Positions 32,150 through 45,823 of a stretch of DNA of 64,000 nt are shown piece by piece. Within the stretch, counting starts at the first letter, position 1, and each line of letters begins with the position of its first letter. A program made the position numbers and the translations under genes. The notes under the pieces were generated by a model. That model worked only from the letters and a program-made list of their open reading frames with translations. It did not search any database and was not told the DNA's origin. The DNA comes from Tenebrio molitor (lineage: Eukaryota > Arthropoda > Insecta > Coleoptera > Tenebrionidae): positions 37,634,001 through 37,698,000 of the forward strand of contig NC_091046.1 of NCBI RefSeq assembly GCF_963966145.1, read 5' to 3'.

Positions 32150-35100
32150 ATTAAGACAAAGGTCTCTTTTCCTTATTAGAGAAGTAAAAATGTAACCAAC
32201 CACCCGACTCAGTTGTTTGGAAAGTTATTGGAAACTTGCTCACAGAACTACTTATAGGGTGAAAATAAAATATTGTTTCAAGATAGCAGTTGAAAAACTT
32301 TGACACCTGGATATTTTCATAGCAGCAGCACTGCAGGAAGATTATTACTGGTGTTAAAAGCGTGTCGTTACGATGATCGATCATGGAAAACGTGCTTTAG
32401 TGCTTCGTGAAGCACGTGTCAAGAATACATTTTGGGAAAATTCAGACGATGACTTAAAGTACCGTTTGCTGAAAAAATTAACAATTGAAAAAAAGTAGTT
32501 TAATTCGTGTGAAATAAATAGTTATAGTATTTTCACTGATAGAGGTAGTGCTAACAAAAAGTACTAAAACAAATAAATTGCATTTGAAACGAGAATACAT
32601 TATTATGTTGGTATTCGCAAAATGTTTCAATGAGCTTGTATTCCTACGCTGGGCATGCGTTGTTATGACAACTGCATGCGTCAATTTCTAATTTTACTTG
32701 ACAAGTCTTTGATTTTATTTATTAAAACGTGATTTGGGTTGAATAAACCTCTAATGAGCGTATTAGTCAGCGGGACACACAGAATGAAACTGAAATGCAT
32801 CTTAATATGTAAAACACAGTAGGCCGTATAATTTCCCTTTCGTTGAAGTTAAAGAACGTCGTTAAATTATTTTGTCTCTGTCTAACATAGTGCGTGGCAT
32901 ATACTCTCACTTTGTCTAATCAATTATTTAGCTAATGAAAGACTTAACAAATGGGAAATCATAGGGCCCACTATGTTCAATAAGCGAATAAATCAAAAAT
33001 GTTGATAAACATATTAAATTCATTAAATCCAAATTAAGTTTATTCTGTCCCAAACGAGACGGTTCTAGAAGCTCTAATAAATCGAAATATGAATAGCCGC
33101 AAAAACGCATTAAAAACACAGAGCGTTATATCAGTTGCGTACCCAACTTTTGTACTTAAACTGTACATGGAATTTCTGCCCTCATGCGTAAGGATAGCGC
33201 AAAACTGAATGCAGGTAAATTTCACAAATGTTCTTAAGATCCTAGGGTTTTAATATTCTGAAGTACATATATCGATTTCACCCTGTATAATGATTCTCAG
33301 GTATTAAGATCAGTTAAATAACATTTTAGTACATTGCATATTTAAAGTATGTAGTAGGTATTGTTTTTTTTTTTTGTTAGCATCCTTTATCCAGTTTTGT
33401 TGTCTTAATGTACCATAGAAAATAATATAAACTTATTTTATACCTAAGAGACAATTTAAATATTCACGTCACTAATTTTCAATGCGTAGTAAATCTCACT
33501 GGAAACATTACAATCTACCAATTATTTATTAAACATTGCACTGATTAGTCAAAAAGATATTAATACTGTAAACCAAATACCTAATACCTGGAGTTTCAAG
33601 AAATATAATTGTTTAATTTTTATTATTCACGACGTATTTTTAAATACGTGACAGCACTACCTCACAAGTGCTCTCAATGGACATAACCTCACTTTGTAAA
33701 AATTAGTGAAAAGAAATGACGCCATTTTTCTAGATAATTACTTGTTTTTTACTTGCTCTACTTATCATTCATCTCCGTTTCAGACCAGATGGTGCAACCG
33801 TCATAAATTCTGTCTAATCCTGTACATAAATGTACAAATATAAATCACTTTTAGAACGTGTAGCAGACATCATCCCTTCTGTTAAAAATGTTCCTTAATC
33901 CCTTTCTACTTTACTAACAATTTTTAGTAACAACATCGAGAAGACTGTATTAATCTCAAATTAATCCTCCTGGTAAGGTCTAGCTGAATGAGCAAAACTC
34001 AAGCCCATTACAACTTTCTATAGAAAAGTTTTGAACGGTTCTTTACCTTTCTTTGATCTGTCTGGCTTAGCTCAATGAGCAAAGTGACGCAACATGCCAA
34101 AAACTCTCAGGTGATAATGCCGGTTTGCTTCTCCAAGTCAGCATTGCAAGATTTTCACCCGAACAAATACCTTAATTATGTATTAGGGGTGAAGTTAAAA
34201 GTGGGTGAGCAAACAAAAGTCAAATATTAGATTCGAGATACCTGTACATACACGGGAAAAATACACGTTACATGCTAGAGAGTCTGGTTTTCGCCGAAGT
34301 TAATTCAGTGTTATTTGCCATCACTGTTTATCCAAAATTATGTGTACTCTGCCGTTCTCGGATATTTCAATTTCATCGCAAATTAAACCTCCGTAATTAT
34401 TGTCACGCTATCGTGTGAATCTAAGTCGTCGAGCGAAAGCAATTTTTAACTTAACTGATTATAATGTATTTTTGATCGATTTATCGATCGCTCGTCGCCC
34501 GTCTAAAAATACGCTATCAATTAAATTCGAAAATAATCGTCGTAATACATCCACCTGACAAACGGAACTACAAAGGAAACGCATCTAATCCAATTAATCC
34601 TGCTGTACGCAAGGCTATTCGATTCAATGATAAATTAAACATTTTTAAAGTGCGGGATCGATACTAATAAATTTGGAGAAATGTCCCTACGCTGGTGTTG
34701 ATTGAAGTTCGTTAATTGTAATTACGAAAGTACGTAAAGAAGCTCATCACTGTTGTATTGTGCACTAAAACTTGTAACGGTGTCAAGACTTCGTTTAATT
34801 TTAACTAGCCCATCTGCAAGAATAAAAATTCATTTGGTGTGGTGGTGTTCACGGTGTCGTGAACCTAATGAGTAATGAGTAATGACGTTCTAAATCAGTG
34901 TTGGTGGTTGGTGAAATTCGCATCCACGACACATATTTTGACATTCACGCTGGAGCTACGCTTGGTTATACAAATGCATAAAGATTAACAAGCGTGTTAT
35001 TTTTTATCATCAGAAATATGAGTGACATGACATTATAATTCATGGCAATGCTTTTTTTTTTATAGTATTCCGCATGTTCCATTACACCTCGCCTTTGTGA

Positions 35101-35621
35101 ACTAGTGAGTTTTATCGTTGCACAATAGACTGGACCGAAGAGATATTTGTAATTCTGATGAAACACCAAAAAAACTGTCACGGGTGAAGCTTAAAATTTC
35201 TTATTAAGAAGTAAATGTTCATCTTAAAGCTAACCGAATCCGCTTTATTAGTGTTTGGACATTTGAACTTTTGATGGACTTTTATGTAGAATCATGTTTT
35301 TTCATAAATTCAAACATAATTACAACAGAAATGTAGTGACAATGGAAGTTAAAAATAGCCAACAAACAGACACCAGGAAGTAATATTCGGTTTCCAATTT
35401 GATACACCACTGTCAGGACTTTTTAATGATTGTCGTTATTATCCTGCACCATTGCTCTTCGTGCCACGTTCAACGTGAACAGAAAAGTTGCTAAGGTAAC
35501 TTCACGTCTTTTAATATTCACAGTGCTTCACGCTAATAGTGTGCAAGAATACTTACATTACAAAAATCGCCAGAGTAAAGTTCATAATAATTAAAAACGC
35601 AGAAATAACTTGTTTTGCATA
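32150..35621. other. 3.5-kb unique stretch, nothing supported
   Basis: Several short minus-strand frames (32151-32384, 32478-32684, 32928-33225, 34966-35181) lack recognisable content. A single MITE-like end, CACCCTGTATAATG, is visible near 33281. From about 34300 to 34700 the sequence is more complex (ATCGATTTATCGATCGCTCG) and may be regulatory. Confidence 0.45.
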
Positions 35622-36482
35622 TACAGTGTAGAAACTTTAACTGGAATAAAATTCACAACTTGGGCGTGGGTGACTTTTGTAAAAAATCCAGAAACAGGTC
35701 GATTTTTGTTTTTCCTTGCCTACATTTTGGTGCATACGGTTTTTGCATATCTCCTCCCGGAAGTGCGCAACCACCCCTAACTTTTTTTTCAAATATAAGG
35801 TATGCCAAGTGACACCTCATTTGAAAGCCCACTTTGCAAGGAATACACGCACTATTTGTTTCCTGAATATTTTAAAGCCTACGTGCTAAAAAATAAAAAC
35901 CAATTTTATAAGTTGAATTCTATTTAATGCAACAAATGTTCAAAATGGGCACCGTTTCTTTCTTGGCAAATCGCAAATCGATAGTAACATACATGCCTTA
36001 CGTTTTGTAACATTTCTGGTGAGATTTGCCTAATTTCATGCCTAATACATTGCCTAGGATTTTCAATACTGTTCGGTTTTAGGCATGAAATGAGGCAAAA
36101 AAAAAATGTTACTACCGATTTGCCATTTGCTAAGAAAGAAACGGTGTCCATTTTGAACATTTTTTGCATTAAATAGTCTTCAACTTATAAAAAGGGTTTT
36201 TATTTTAGCACGTAGGCTTTGAAAATATTCAGGAAACAAATAGTGCGTTGTATTCTTTCCTAAGTAACCTTTCAAACGGTGTCACTTGGCAATCTTGGCA
36301 TAACCTTCCATTTGAAAAAAAAGTTAGGGGTGGTTGCGAACTTCCGGAAGCAGATACGCAAAAACCATATACGCCAAAATGTGGGCAAGGAAAAACAAAA
36401 ATCGACCTGTTTCGGGATTTTTTACAAAATTTACCTATGTCAAAGTTATGAATTATATTCCAGTTAAAGTTTTCACACTGTA
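35622..36482. repeat. 861-bp foldback element with ~400-bp arms
   Basis: TA-flanked, ends TACAGTGTAGAAACTTTAAC and the complement of TACAGTGTGAAAACTTTAAC. The arms (about 35622-36050 and 36085-36482) are complementary almost throughout, with scattered substitutions and small indels. They meet at a short loop around TAATACATTGCC…CTGTTCGG. The open frames at 35615-35812 and 36229-36489 are mirror readings of the same arm and not genes. Confidence 0.85.
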
Positions 36483-37182
36483 GAGACAATTACTTGGTGT
36501 TAAATTGTACAAAAGCTTGTAAATTCATTCCATCACTCATACTTTTATTTTACTTTTAGATAGATAGATTTTACTTTTTTGACAGATGCGGAGACGCGTG
36601 GCAACACTTAGTTACGCGAATGTTGCGCTATAAAAAGTAGATACCATTCATCTTAGAAGAATCAATAATTTCAACAGCAATTTTGAACAATTAGAAACGC
36701 TCGTACCGAAAATCCGTTCAGATAGACAGATGATAACTGAAAATTAAATTATTTAAGACATGAACTTATAACCTCACTTACTCAGTGACACACGAATTTA
36801 TTATAACATTTGAGATTGTTATTTTTAAATGTTTCATTTGTCAAATTACAACATGAACAGTATTATATTGACAGTTTCAATTAATTCATTTGAACAATAT
36901 TTGAACATCAAAAAATAATCAGCCATGTCTAAAAAATATCTGTTTGACATCTCCATTGAAGTAAATTCCTTTTCGCGCAATCGTGTTGTTATAGCTACTT
37001 ACAATTGTTGTTGACACAATCCGAAAGTTGAACTTAACAACCCTAATGCTGTAAGTAAATAACGACACCGATACCTACGGAGGTAGGTCATTAATGACAT
37101 TAATGTCTTCAAAATATTCCTGTCAAAAAAATTACTTCGAAGCCATTTTTTTTCGTATAAGTGATTGTGCGAAAAACGTTAT

Positions 37183-37286
37183 GGGATATACGGTTAGTAA
37201 GTGCCATAACAGAATCTCGGAAGTTGAAAAATCGAGACGAAGTCAAAGTCATTTCTGTTATAATGCACTTCCTAACCTTATATCCC
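37183..37286. repeat. Hairpin repeat with CGAG-type core
   Basis: Arms GGGATATACGGTTAGTAAGT then GCCATAACAGAA, and the complement at the right (TTCTGTTATAATGCACTTCC then TAACCTTATATCCC). The core is ATCGAGACGAAGTCAAAGTC. The 96-residue frame across it is chance. Confidence 0.75.
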
Positions 37287-37746
37287 AATATACCATAAGA
37301 CTTGTCATTAATTACCGAACTAAATCAACTCAAGATTATTCATTTTTTAATTTAGAAAATATTATTACGGCAGTAAAGTATTAAATGCATTATTCCATAA
37401 ATAACTTCAATGGAAAGTCTAAGAGGTTGAGAGTAGTGGTTTTTAATTGGTGATCCGAGAACCCATTGTAGAGGTTCGCGGCACCATTGACATCAAGGAA
37501 ATTCTATTTTATTATTTTCCCTTGAAATCTGAAGTGTAATAATCGCTATGTAAGTGAATCAGCTTTACGTTGAAAATTAGTTGAGACAGGGAATACAAAA
37601 ACTAATGGGTAAGCCAAATTAATGATGATAGCTTCATTAAACCGCAAAACTGTAGACATTTCTGGAACCTACTAATGAAGAGTTCTAGAAATTTTTAACA
37701 TCATTGATGACTTATGATTTGTCAAATTTCAAAGATTACTTCTCTA

Positions 37747-38706
37747 TACAGGATGTATCTGAAATATAGTTCATTTTTCTGACTCTAAAGGCCCGACTAA
37801 TAAATCGATAATGTTCAATTATTCACCGAAGGGACACCAGATGAAGATGGTGGCACCGACCGTAATTTTACTTTAAAAATATTTTACCGTAAGGGTCATT
37901 TTTGTCTCATTCATAATTCATGTCAAATCAGGTAGAAACTCCGAACGAATATTCATTCACTCATCTGCAGGGAGCGTTCTTACTAAATGCAGATTAAATC
38001 GTAGTACTTTGGGAAATACAACTACACAATGCCGCTTCCTGTATTTGGTGAATACTATTGTTTATAACTGCCAATGAGTTAATCTTTAATTCACCTAGAG
38101 ACTTAGCTCGTTTTAAGGCTTTGCAATGCAGAGAATCAGGATCTTGGTTACATGCAATACCTTCACTCTTTTAGATAACACTTCCTTCCAAGTTTGTATT
38201 GGTTTAAGATTGGGTTGTAATCTTTGTACACCTCATATTTGCAAATGCAATGCGAAAGTTGACGAAATTGGCATTCATGGTCTAAGTTGTTCCAAAAGCA
38301 GTGGTAGATTTTCAAGACACACTGAAATTAATTCTGTTATCAACCGGTCTTTGACTTCTATTCATGTTAATTCAACTTTAGAACCAAACCAGGTTTTGCC
38401 GCTGAAATGGCTTGCAAACGCAAGCATAGCAAATATAGTTCAATTATTTCGTCAAACTACATATTTAAAGGTTTAGCCTTTGAAACCTTAGGCCCTTGGT
38501 GCAAAGAAACCATCGATTTCATTAATGTCATCGGAAACCGACTTATCGCGGAATCAGGCGATTCAAAATCAAAGAAATTCCTTTTTGAGAGGATTTCCCT
38601 TGCCATTCATTATCGGAAATTTTTGCATTGTAAATTAAAAATGTTATGTAATTATTTTGTTTTATTAGTCGGGCCTTCAGAGTCAGAAAAATGAACTATA
38701 CCTGTA
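37747..38706. mobile_element. 960-bp inverted-repeat element carrying a retroelement-type ORF fragment
   Basis: The left end TACAGGATGTATCTGAAATA is followed by TAGTTCATTTTTCTGACTCT and a GGCCCGACTAATAAA block. The right end is the complement of TACAGGTATAGTTCATTTTT, then CTGACTCTGAAGGCCCGACT and AATAAA. Repeats are about 46-60 bp and differ by a 13-bp indel. TA lies at both edges. The interior carries a degraded coding region (38126-38694). Confidence 0.7.
38126..38694 (+). pseudogene. Degraded ORF resembling the C-terminal region of invertebrate RT-containing mobile elements
   Basis: Two frames joined by a shift near 38400. The first reads GLRLGCNLCTPHICKCNAKV then DEIGIHGLSCSKSSGRFSRH and ends near LEPNQVLP. 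The second reads KRKHSKYSSIISSNYIFKGL then AFETLGPWCKETIDFINVIG and FLFERISLAIHYRKF. Intact relatives that I recall have C-x-C and HGLxC cysteine/histidine motifs, then EPxGLxRxDGKRPDG, WDxT, and later an ETLGPWG…FLxQRLSxAIQRGN block, downstream of reverse transcriptase in transposon ORFs. The DGKRPDG/WDxT part is deleted here. The function of this region is not known to me; a nuclease-like fold is possible. Confidence 0.6.
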
Positions 38707-39001
38707 TTAATTTTAACCTGTGGAAGAATTCGCTAGTTTTCTGTACCTATAACATTTTGCAAAATTCGCAAAAGTTTACAAGATTTTGTGCCTCCTAATT
38801 TTTATCAAACGATTCGTTTTGTGTGATTAACTAGTCTCTATTTTTGAAAATTTTAAATTTAATTCAGTAATTCAGTAAAATTTTACACCCGTGCTCATAT
38901 GAGTGATGTGTGTTTCCAAAGCAATACGTGTAAAGCTCATATGATTTTTTTTTTCAAATACCGGAATTTTTAATAGTTTGTATTAGTATTTTACAGTAGT
39001 C

Positions 39002-39092
39002 CGTTAGGATAACTTTTAGAGCCAGAGATTTTGTGAGACGAGCTCGCAGAGCGAGTCGAATAATACTGGCGAGGCAGTAAAGGCCCTAACGA
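39002..39092. repeat. Hairpin-like repeat with CGAG-type core
   Basis: Weak arms (CCGTTAGG…GCCAG at the left, CTGGC…CCTAACG at the right) around the core GAGACGAGCTCGCAGAGCGA. Arms more diverged than in the other hairpins. Confidence 0.45.
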
Positions 39093-42069
39093 ATGTATAT
39101 TGTACAATAGTTTTTGTAATATCTCTACGATTCGTTCACAATTATCTTTTTGAAATACATTTTTTTCAACGCCATTGAAAAAAACCGAATGATTAATAAG
39201 TGTGCGGACGACGTCGTCATGTCAACCGTTGATTGTGAAAAAAAAAATTGTTTCAATGTTGTTTGTCAGATTTGTTCAACGCTTAACTTTCCGTTGAAAA
39301 TAAATTAATGAAATCAATAAAAAATCGCAATCCCGATGTCTGGAAGTGAGGTCATCGTTATTGCCTGCAAAATTGCGTTTGTATTAGTGTTACAATTCAG
39401 ATGTCGTCTACATCTGCTAGTGGCATACGGATTCCGATTAATTCAAGGTGTGTGCCATAACATTAAACATTAATTATTGTACCGATTATAAAAAAGTTGA
39501 AAAATAAAGTTTAGGTCGACGTTGCTATAGTTACATAGTCATTCATAACGCATAACGGACACCCTTAACGGACTCCAGCCGTTATGAGGTTGTTTACATG
39601 GTGACAAACAGTCCGGAAAGCCACCTTTAACAACTAGATATTACACAAAATACTATAATGTTAAAAAAATTGAATGCAATCTGACATGAATTAATGGTTG
39701 CATAAATGTTCGAAATATTTTTTCAGGGGTCCGTGTTATTTATTTCTTAAACTTGTAACATTTATTCTTAATGTGTAAAAAGAATGGTCGAAATCTATTA
39801 TGGTTTTTTGTTTGATTTTTGTTCCGTAATAAACGTAACGAAAACTGAGGCAGTGATAAATTATTAGAATTGGTGTATTCAGTCTTTCCCCAATTAAAGA
39901 GACGCCTGCAAGTTAATTTGGAAAATTAAATTAAGACCCTTACAGACCGACTTGAATGGTTACTGTTATATTGTTATTAAAATTTTCAACGAAAATATGA
40001 CAACAACATAAATTTCATTAGTTTATTAACATAATTGAATTAATGATGATGACAATATGTTTTAAAATACTTGTCGCTGGAGGACGTAACCCAATAGATT
40101 TTTGTGAGATAAATTGTAAATTAATATATTCATTTTAATTAAATTGCATCCGCATTTCAATTAGTCGGTCAATTTCAAATGTAAACAAATTTAACAATTA
40201 ATGCCACAGTAACAAGTTTCAAACGAAATTAACTCGTGTTGAGATTTAATATTATTTTAAGGACGTGATGCATTTTTCTCCGGGTTTAATAAACGTCACC
40301 GAATTCAACCCCGAGCGCTGAGATAAGCATTACGTACACTAAGGCAACTTAGAAATAATTAATTTTAAGTTGTAAATATTGCATATTAAGTTTCCGCTAA
40401 AACTAGCTTAATAGTTTGGGACTGACGATTTGTTTACAAGAACCTTTCAGGAGGGTGAGCAATGTTAATAAATAAATGCCAGCTTGCGTGAGCCGTCGTC
40501 TTATTGAAGAGTTTTCTCATAAGTTATCGTCGTTTTCTCGTTGTGATGTTCATGACAGGATAATTATCATCCTTTGAAAGATAAGTAAAAACCGGTGTTC
40601 TTTGTAGATTGCCAATCTCAATGTAAAAAAGATATCAGTCCGCTGTCGGCTAATCCTCATCTTCCGAGACGTAATTGCGAATGTTTGACAGCGTTTTATT
40701 TTGAACTTTTTCGGCTGACGAACTTTAATTACGAAATTGTAAAAAGCACTTTCATAATTGGGGAGCGAACTTGCCCAGATCAATAATTTTAACAAAGTAA
40801 ACTGAACGCAAAAGACAAGATTTATTAAATTATACAAACAAGGAGCAAGAAACCTTATAACGCTTCTATTAAATTTCAACAAATATTTGTTTATCGGGGA
40901 GAGTGAAGGATTTCGGATTTGATCGCAAACAGCCTAATTTATTTTGATGATACCATCAAGGACACTCGCTTTTTTCACCAACCGAATCATCATTGCCCAC
41001 ATAAAAATGCATTAACTTAATTGAGAAACTCGTATCAAAGAAACCGCAATTTTGTTCTTGAAATAAATGAAAATTGGATCTCTCCCGTCCTCCATACTTC
41101 TTGGAATCTTTTAATCTCCTCTGGTTTAAACGGGAGGTAATCACAATATTCAAATGGGGAAATTAACTCTAAAATAAATATAAATATTGGACCAAGATAA
41201 CGCTCAATTAGGGCTTGAGTCCACATCGATCGACTGGAATTGGAACTTTACCTCACCAAACTAAACAAACTGATAATCCGGCGAAATTATCGATTCAATT
41301 ATTAAATAAAGGTGACACTAAAAAGTTATCCTGTGATCAAATAAAAACGCGAACGAGTAGGCCTTAGAATTGCTGAAAATATGTGTTGGATAATATGTTA
41401 ATTTTTATAGGTTATAATTCAAAACCTCAATTTTTGTTCTTAAGTACTCTCGTGTCAAAAATTAATTACTCCATAGGATTCGAACTTTTAGGGAAATAAC
41501 GTTTTTCATGTTGTCATGTGTAACTAGAATTTTCAGAAGTTATTTTGAGTGCCTAAGGTTGGTTACTTTGAATTGAGAGATTAAATCCAAATAAATATGC
41601 CGCCAGTAACCAAAATTGATTGTGAAACGAAAAATCATCTATCACTTAGCGAGGAATTAGTCATTTGCAAGTGTTACAATTAATTTGCTGTCTTACATTT
41701 TTGAGATATCTTTTGTTTGTTACCAGAAACCACATAGCCTCCAACCTAACCAAATTTATGGCAACCTAGTAACGAATATCCCTAAATCCTAGGGAGTAAT
41801 TTATTTTTGACACATTGTGTCAATATTTTGACGTTTGTTCCAAAAACTAACAGATCCACATCAATTCATTTTTAAGGTATAATTGTCAACTATACCGGGT
41901 GTTATGGAAGTCCACGTAATAAGTTTAACCACCCAGAAGACTCGTTGATAGTAAAGGCTGTACAAAAATCAAAAAACCATTGAGGTGCAAATGACTTATC
42001 TGTCACTGTGATAAGTAATAGGAAATGTCATGAAAAACAATGTTTTTTTTAATTTTTGAACAGCGTTTA
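39093..42069. other. 3-kb stretch without a supported gene
   Basis: Overlapping frames at 40550-40882 and 40595-40786 lie on opposite strands and match nothing known. One MITE-like end, TATACCGGGTGTTATGGAAG, is seen at 41892 without a partner. Otherwise unique AT-rich DNA. Confidence 0.5.
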
Positions 42070-42293
42070 ATTTATTTAACGAGTTCATGTTGTAAATCGG
42101 GCTTTTTTTGGCATGGGCCAGTTTAAAACACGAGTGAAATGAGTTCTTCGACGAGCCCCTTAAAGGCTCCAAATCGCTTAAAATCTTTAAAATTAGCTTG
42201 ACGTTTCGTTTTGACAAGTTGTGACATTTACCAAAATCCGTTCACACAGCAGAAAATTCTCAAATTCTAACAGTGTCGAACAAAAAAAAATAT
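42070..42293. repeat. Dispersed repeat, copy 2 (pair of 9317-9532)
   Basis: Last ~148 bp nearly identical to 9388-9532 in the same orientation, with the shared TTTATTTAACGAGTTCA at its left. The middle differs, so the two copies have different internal histories. Confidence 0.65.
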
Positions 42294-44901
42294 TTTGCTA
42301 CCAAGGATATACGTTTGGTAATTTCAAAGTCAACTCTTGTCCGTTGTTAGATCATACGGGATAAGTCAAATGCATATCCGTGGATGTTCAAATTTCGACA
42401 TTAGGAGTATATCACTCGTGGGGTACACAACTCAAAAAAAGTAATTTTAGAATTACTGTCGACATGATAAACTAGTCTCCTTTCCAGAAGTAACACTGGC
42501 ATGTCTCAATCTTTAACATTGGATGGCCAAATGGCAGTGTTATTCGCTGCTGTGTTAACGTTTCCATTACAACTAACAACTCTAAATGCACTTATCGCAA
42601 AATTGATTTGAGTTGTACTATTGGGACCCACGAGCGATATTTTAATATTCATGACGCATAACTGTTGCAGTTAGCTTACATCATTTCGCTTTATGCAATT
42701 GTAATTTTCTAACCGTGCACGAACACAACTTCACCCAAGCCAGGATATCAGTGTCCAGCTTTTTTCACTGGAATTTGTGCAATAACTGAAAAGTGTCTCG
42801 TTTGGCAGAATTCTTGCGCTTTTTTATATCCACATGTCCAGTCGAGTACGTTGATCCTGGCCGTTTTATTTTCTTTCTTTCGTCTAAGCACAAAAAATAA
42901 ACGTTTCGGTCTAAAACGAGTCCATTCGCCAGCTTTCAGACTCACGCAAAAACAAAGTAGTTGTTGTGTAAACATTTCAAAACGGCTGTAAACGTACATT
43001 ATCTGGCCTGATAAATTCCGAGTTTTATTTCGGATAGTATTGTCAACGGCGTTTTAAAGTGTTTGCGTAGTTAGCAGATAAAGAAGGAGCAGATGGTGGA
43101 AATTTACAATTAAGATTTTATCAGTCTCTTTAAAAAGCCACGAGTAATGACATTACGGTTAAAGGGTGAGGGTTTGCGGTAAACGTTTATTTATACATCG
43201 CGTGACGTGCGCTTCTACAATTCTAAATACACGCTTCTTGTATCACTCGAAGATTCCATCCGCGACGTGTGATAGCGTCATCCATCATTTCTTCAACGGT
43301 GAAGTTGAGAGAAATCCTGACGGCCAAAAAATCGCGCGACTTTCAGAGGTTTCAGATTTCAGACGTCTACTTACCTCGTAATTACCGTCATTGTTTAAGA
43401 AGTGGAGGCGCATTGTGGACCTGTTTCATTCTGTAAATGGCGGGAATTACAGTGATGTTTGGCACGGTGAATGATACTCGGAATAATACAATGGCGTCAT
43501 CTCTTTATGTTATAAGAACAGCGCTGAAAAGAACCGACCAGAATTTTCATTCAGACGGCAGTTAGAGCTAATGTTGGCATGACGCGACTGGAGTATCCCA
43601 CATTTAAAAAGTAAACGTTATGAAGTATGAAAGAGCCACTTTTTGAAAAGCATTTCCCGTCTTGCAGTTTAGGAAATGTTTATCTTTCTCACGGACGCGT
43701 TGCAGCTCAGATAATAAATATAAGCTCCTGAGCATTTTCCGTTCGATGGTGCATCAATTTTGGTGTGCATTTTGGAACAAATTGGAGTGAAATGACATCG
43801 AGGTGTGTGATCGAATAAAGATGACATTTTTGGGAAATTGTGCGACCGCAAAAGGCGAACGTCTCGATGGTTACCTTTGGAGTACTGTTACTGATAGATA
43901 TTTCAGCAAATATTGACGCAGGATTGCATACGATCCTGCATTTGAGCGTGTGCACGAAAACGTTTCCCTCAGAATATTTTCCGTTTCGCTGCTTATCACC
44001 TTTAGTAGTACACCTGATAGGGTTGGTATCGATTGACCTCAGCTCCTAAATTTATTGTCCTCGTGCATACCTGCCTACTTAATGGAAATTTGGCACTTTA
44101 TAGTTAGCACACGACAGACAAGAGGCGTAATACATAGTAATCACGCCCCAAGTTCAGACTAATTTTCTTAAAGATAAAAGTACTTAAAATTTTTGTTCTT
44201 CCATAAAAGGTGGTTGACATCCGTAAAAAATGTCGAGTTCCGTTTATAAGTCGCGATCAATAAAAATAATGTTGTCAAGGGTTTGCCCCGGATTAGATTT
44301 TTGAATTTTTTTGGATAGGCAGCCCACAACACGAGCATAGCAACTTCACAAAATCTTACTTTCCAAGCGTGAAGATTTACGAGGATAAGAAACATGGCAA
44401 GCTCTTCACGCGTTTAAATTCATTGAACAGGACATCAAAGGATATGGTTGCTGAGCTACAAACTTACGTATCAGGTAGGATGTGGAGAAAATATTCCGAG
44501 CTATCCCTGAACATTGTGGTCGACAAAATAATGTGGAATTTGCTCTCTGTTATACGAGTACAATAAGTTGATATAAACCAAATATCACAAGTTAGAGCGC
44601 TTACTTATTAACGCAAACAAACTTCTCGATGTTCCGGTTGAATGGGAAGTAATTGTAAATTAATATAGTAGGTAGGTATTAATACAGTTTGAAAATGTAA
44701 AAAGGAAAGAGAACAAAAAAATCTTTAAATTAGAAAAAATTAGTAATTGTAAAATTCATTAGTGAGTAAGGTTTCTGCCGAAGCGTTGACCTAAATAAAG
44801 TTCTCTTAAAAGATTTAATTTGTGAAATTTTTATTGTCTGACAATTTATTAAAAAACTTCATGTCAACGTAGCAAGAATTTTTCCCTAATCTAAATTTAT
44901 G
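42294..44901. other. 2.6-kb stretch without a supported gene
   Basis: Short frames on both strands (42748-42999, 43166-43381, 43669-44049, 44369-44566) have no recognised family. The last reads KIYEDKKHGKLFTRLNSLNR and is the most protein-like, but has neither splice context nor a match that I can name. Confidence 0.45.
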
Positions 44902-45823
44902 TACTATTGCGGGCAAAAAAAGTGGAACATCAACGTCATTGTCTTCACTGTGAAATAACCCTTATCTGATTCTAACCCTACTTTGAATTGATGACGTTGT
45001 CATTAAGTATTGTAGGTTGTAGGGAATAATTGTGAGTAAGCACGTAGTGAATATTTATTTAATGCAAAGTTCCAATCAAAAAAAGAGGGCATTTGGAAAA
45101 GGAAAATAGGAGTATAATAGTTATTTAATAAACTAGTTTGTTAATGAAGGCGATTAATAATCGAAACTTACAAAAATTTTTCGTTGACCGCAAACTTTTT
45201 TTTTTGGTGACAAATTTTGAAATTAAAGCCAAATCAAAACCAATTTCATCTTTTTCCATAAAGATGAGACCTTATAAATAGGCCATTTTTAAATTTTTCA
45301 ACACTTTCTATTCACTTTTCCACAAAGAGTGTCAAAAGACGTCAACTCCATTCACATTCAATTTCACGTAAAAATCACGATTGCTACGGAAACCTAGTTA
45401 CCTTTGAAAAATATGACATGCGAATTATAACCAAAAATGTCGGTTTTTGAAAAAGTGAATTTGTAATTATGCAGTTATGGAGCTATAAAATATAGAAAAC
45501 CCTGCTGCACTACCTGCTGCAGTGTTGGTAAGTGCACACAATGCATGTTCGAGGTTGTTTATACATCAAAATTTAATCAAAACGTCAAAATCGCAAAAAT
45601 CGTTGATTAATGAGAAACAGTGTAATAATGAGGTCCATTAATACACTATAATTTAGACAAAAGAATTCATTAATATTGAAATTAACAAGCGGTCAACGGA
45701 AAAATAAATTTTTAAACTGTAAGCTGGAATAGTGTCAAAAAAATGACAATAAAGCTTGAACTACATCGAAGTTTTCAAAACTGACAGAAATTTGATGTCT
45801 CACTTTTTTTGCCCGCAATAGTA
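44902..45823. repeat. 922-bp TA-flanked inverted-repeat element (family 10)
   Basis: Left TACTATTGCGGGCAAAAAAA then GTG and ACATCAA; the right end is the complement of TACTATTGCGGGCAAAAAAA then GTGAGACATCAA. Terminal repeats are about 30 bp. The interior is AT-rich with no transposase frame. Its right TA begins TACAGTCGCGAGCGATAAAT, which looks like the left end of a further element whose other end I cannot place. Confidence 0.8.

Noticed and set aside
36229..36489. 86-residue minus-strand frame and the similar frame at 35615-35812
   Set aside because: They are readings of the two arms of the foldback element, so their similarity reflects the repeat and not a gene family.
44369..44566. 65-residue plus-strand frame KIYEDKKHGKLFTRLNSLNR…
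   Set aside because: Composition is reasonable, but there is no ATG context, clear splice borders or family resemblance, so I do not list it as a gene.
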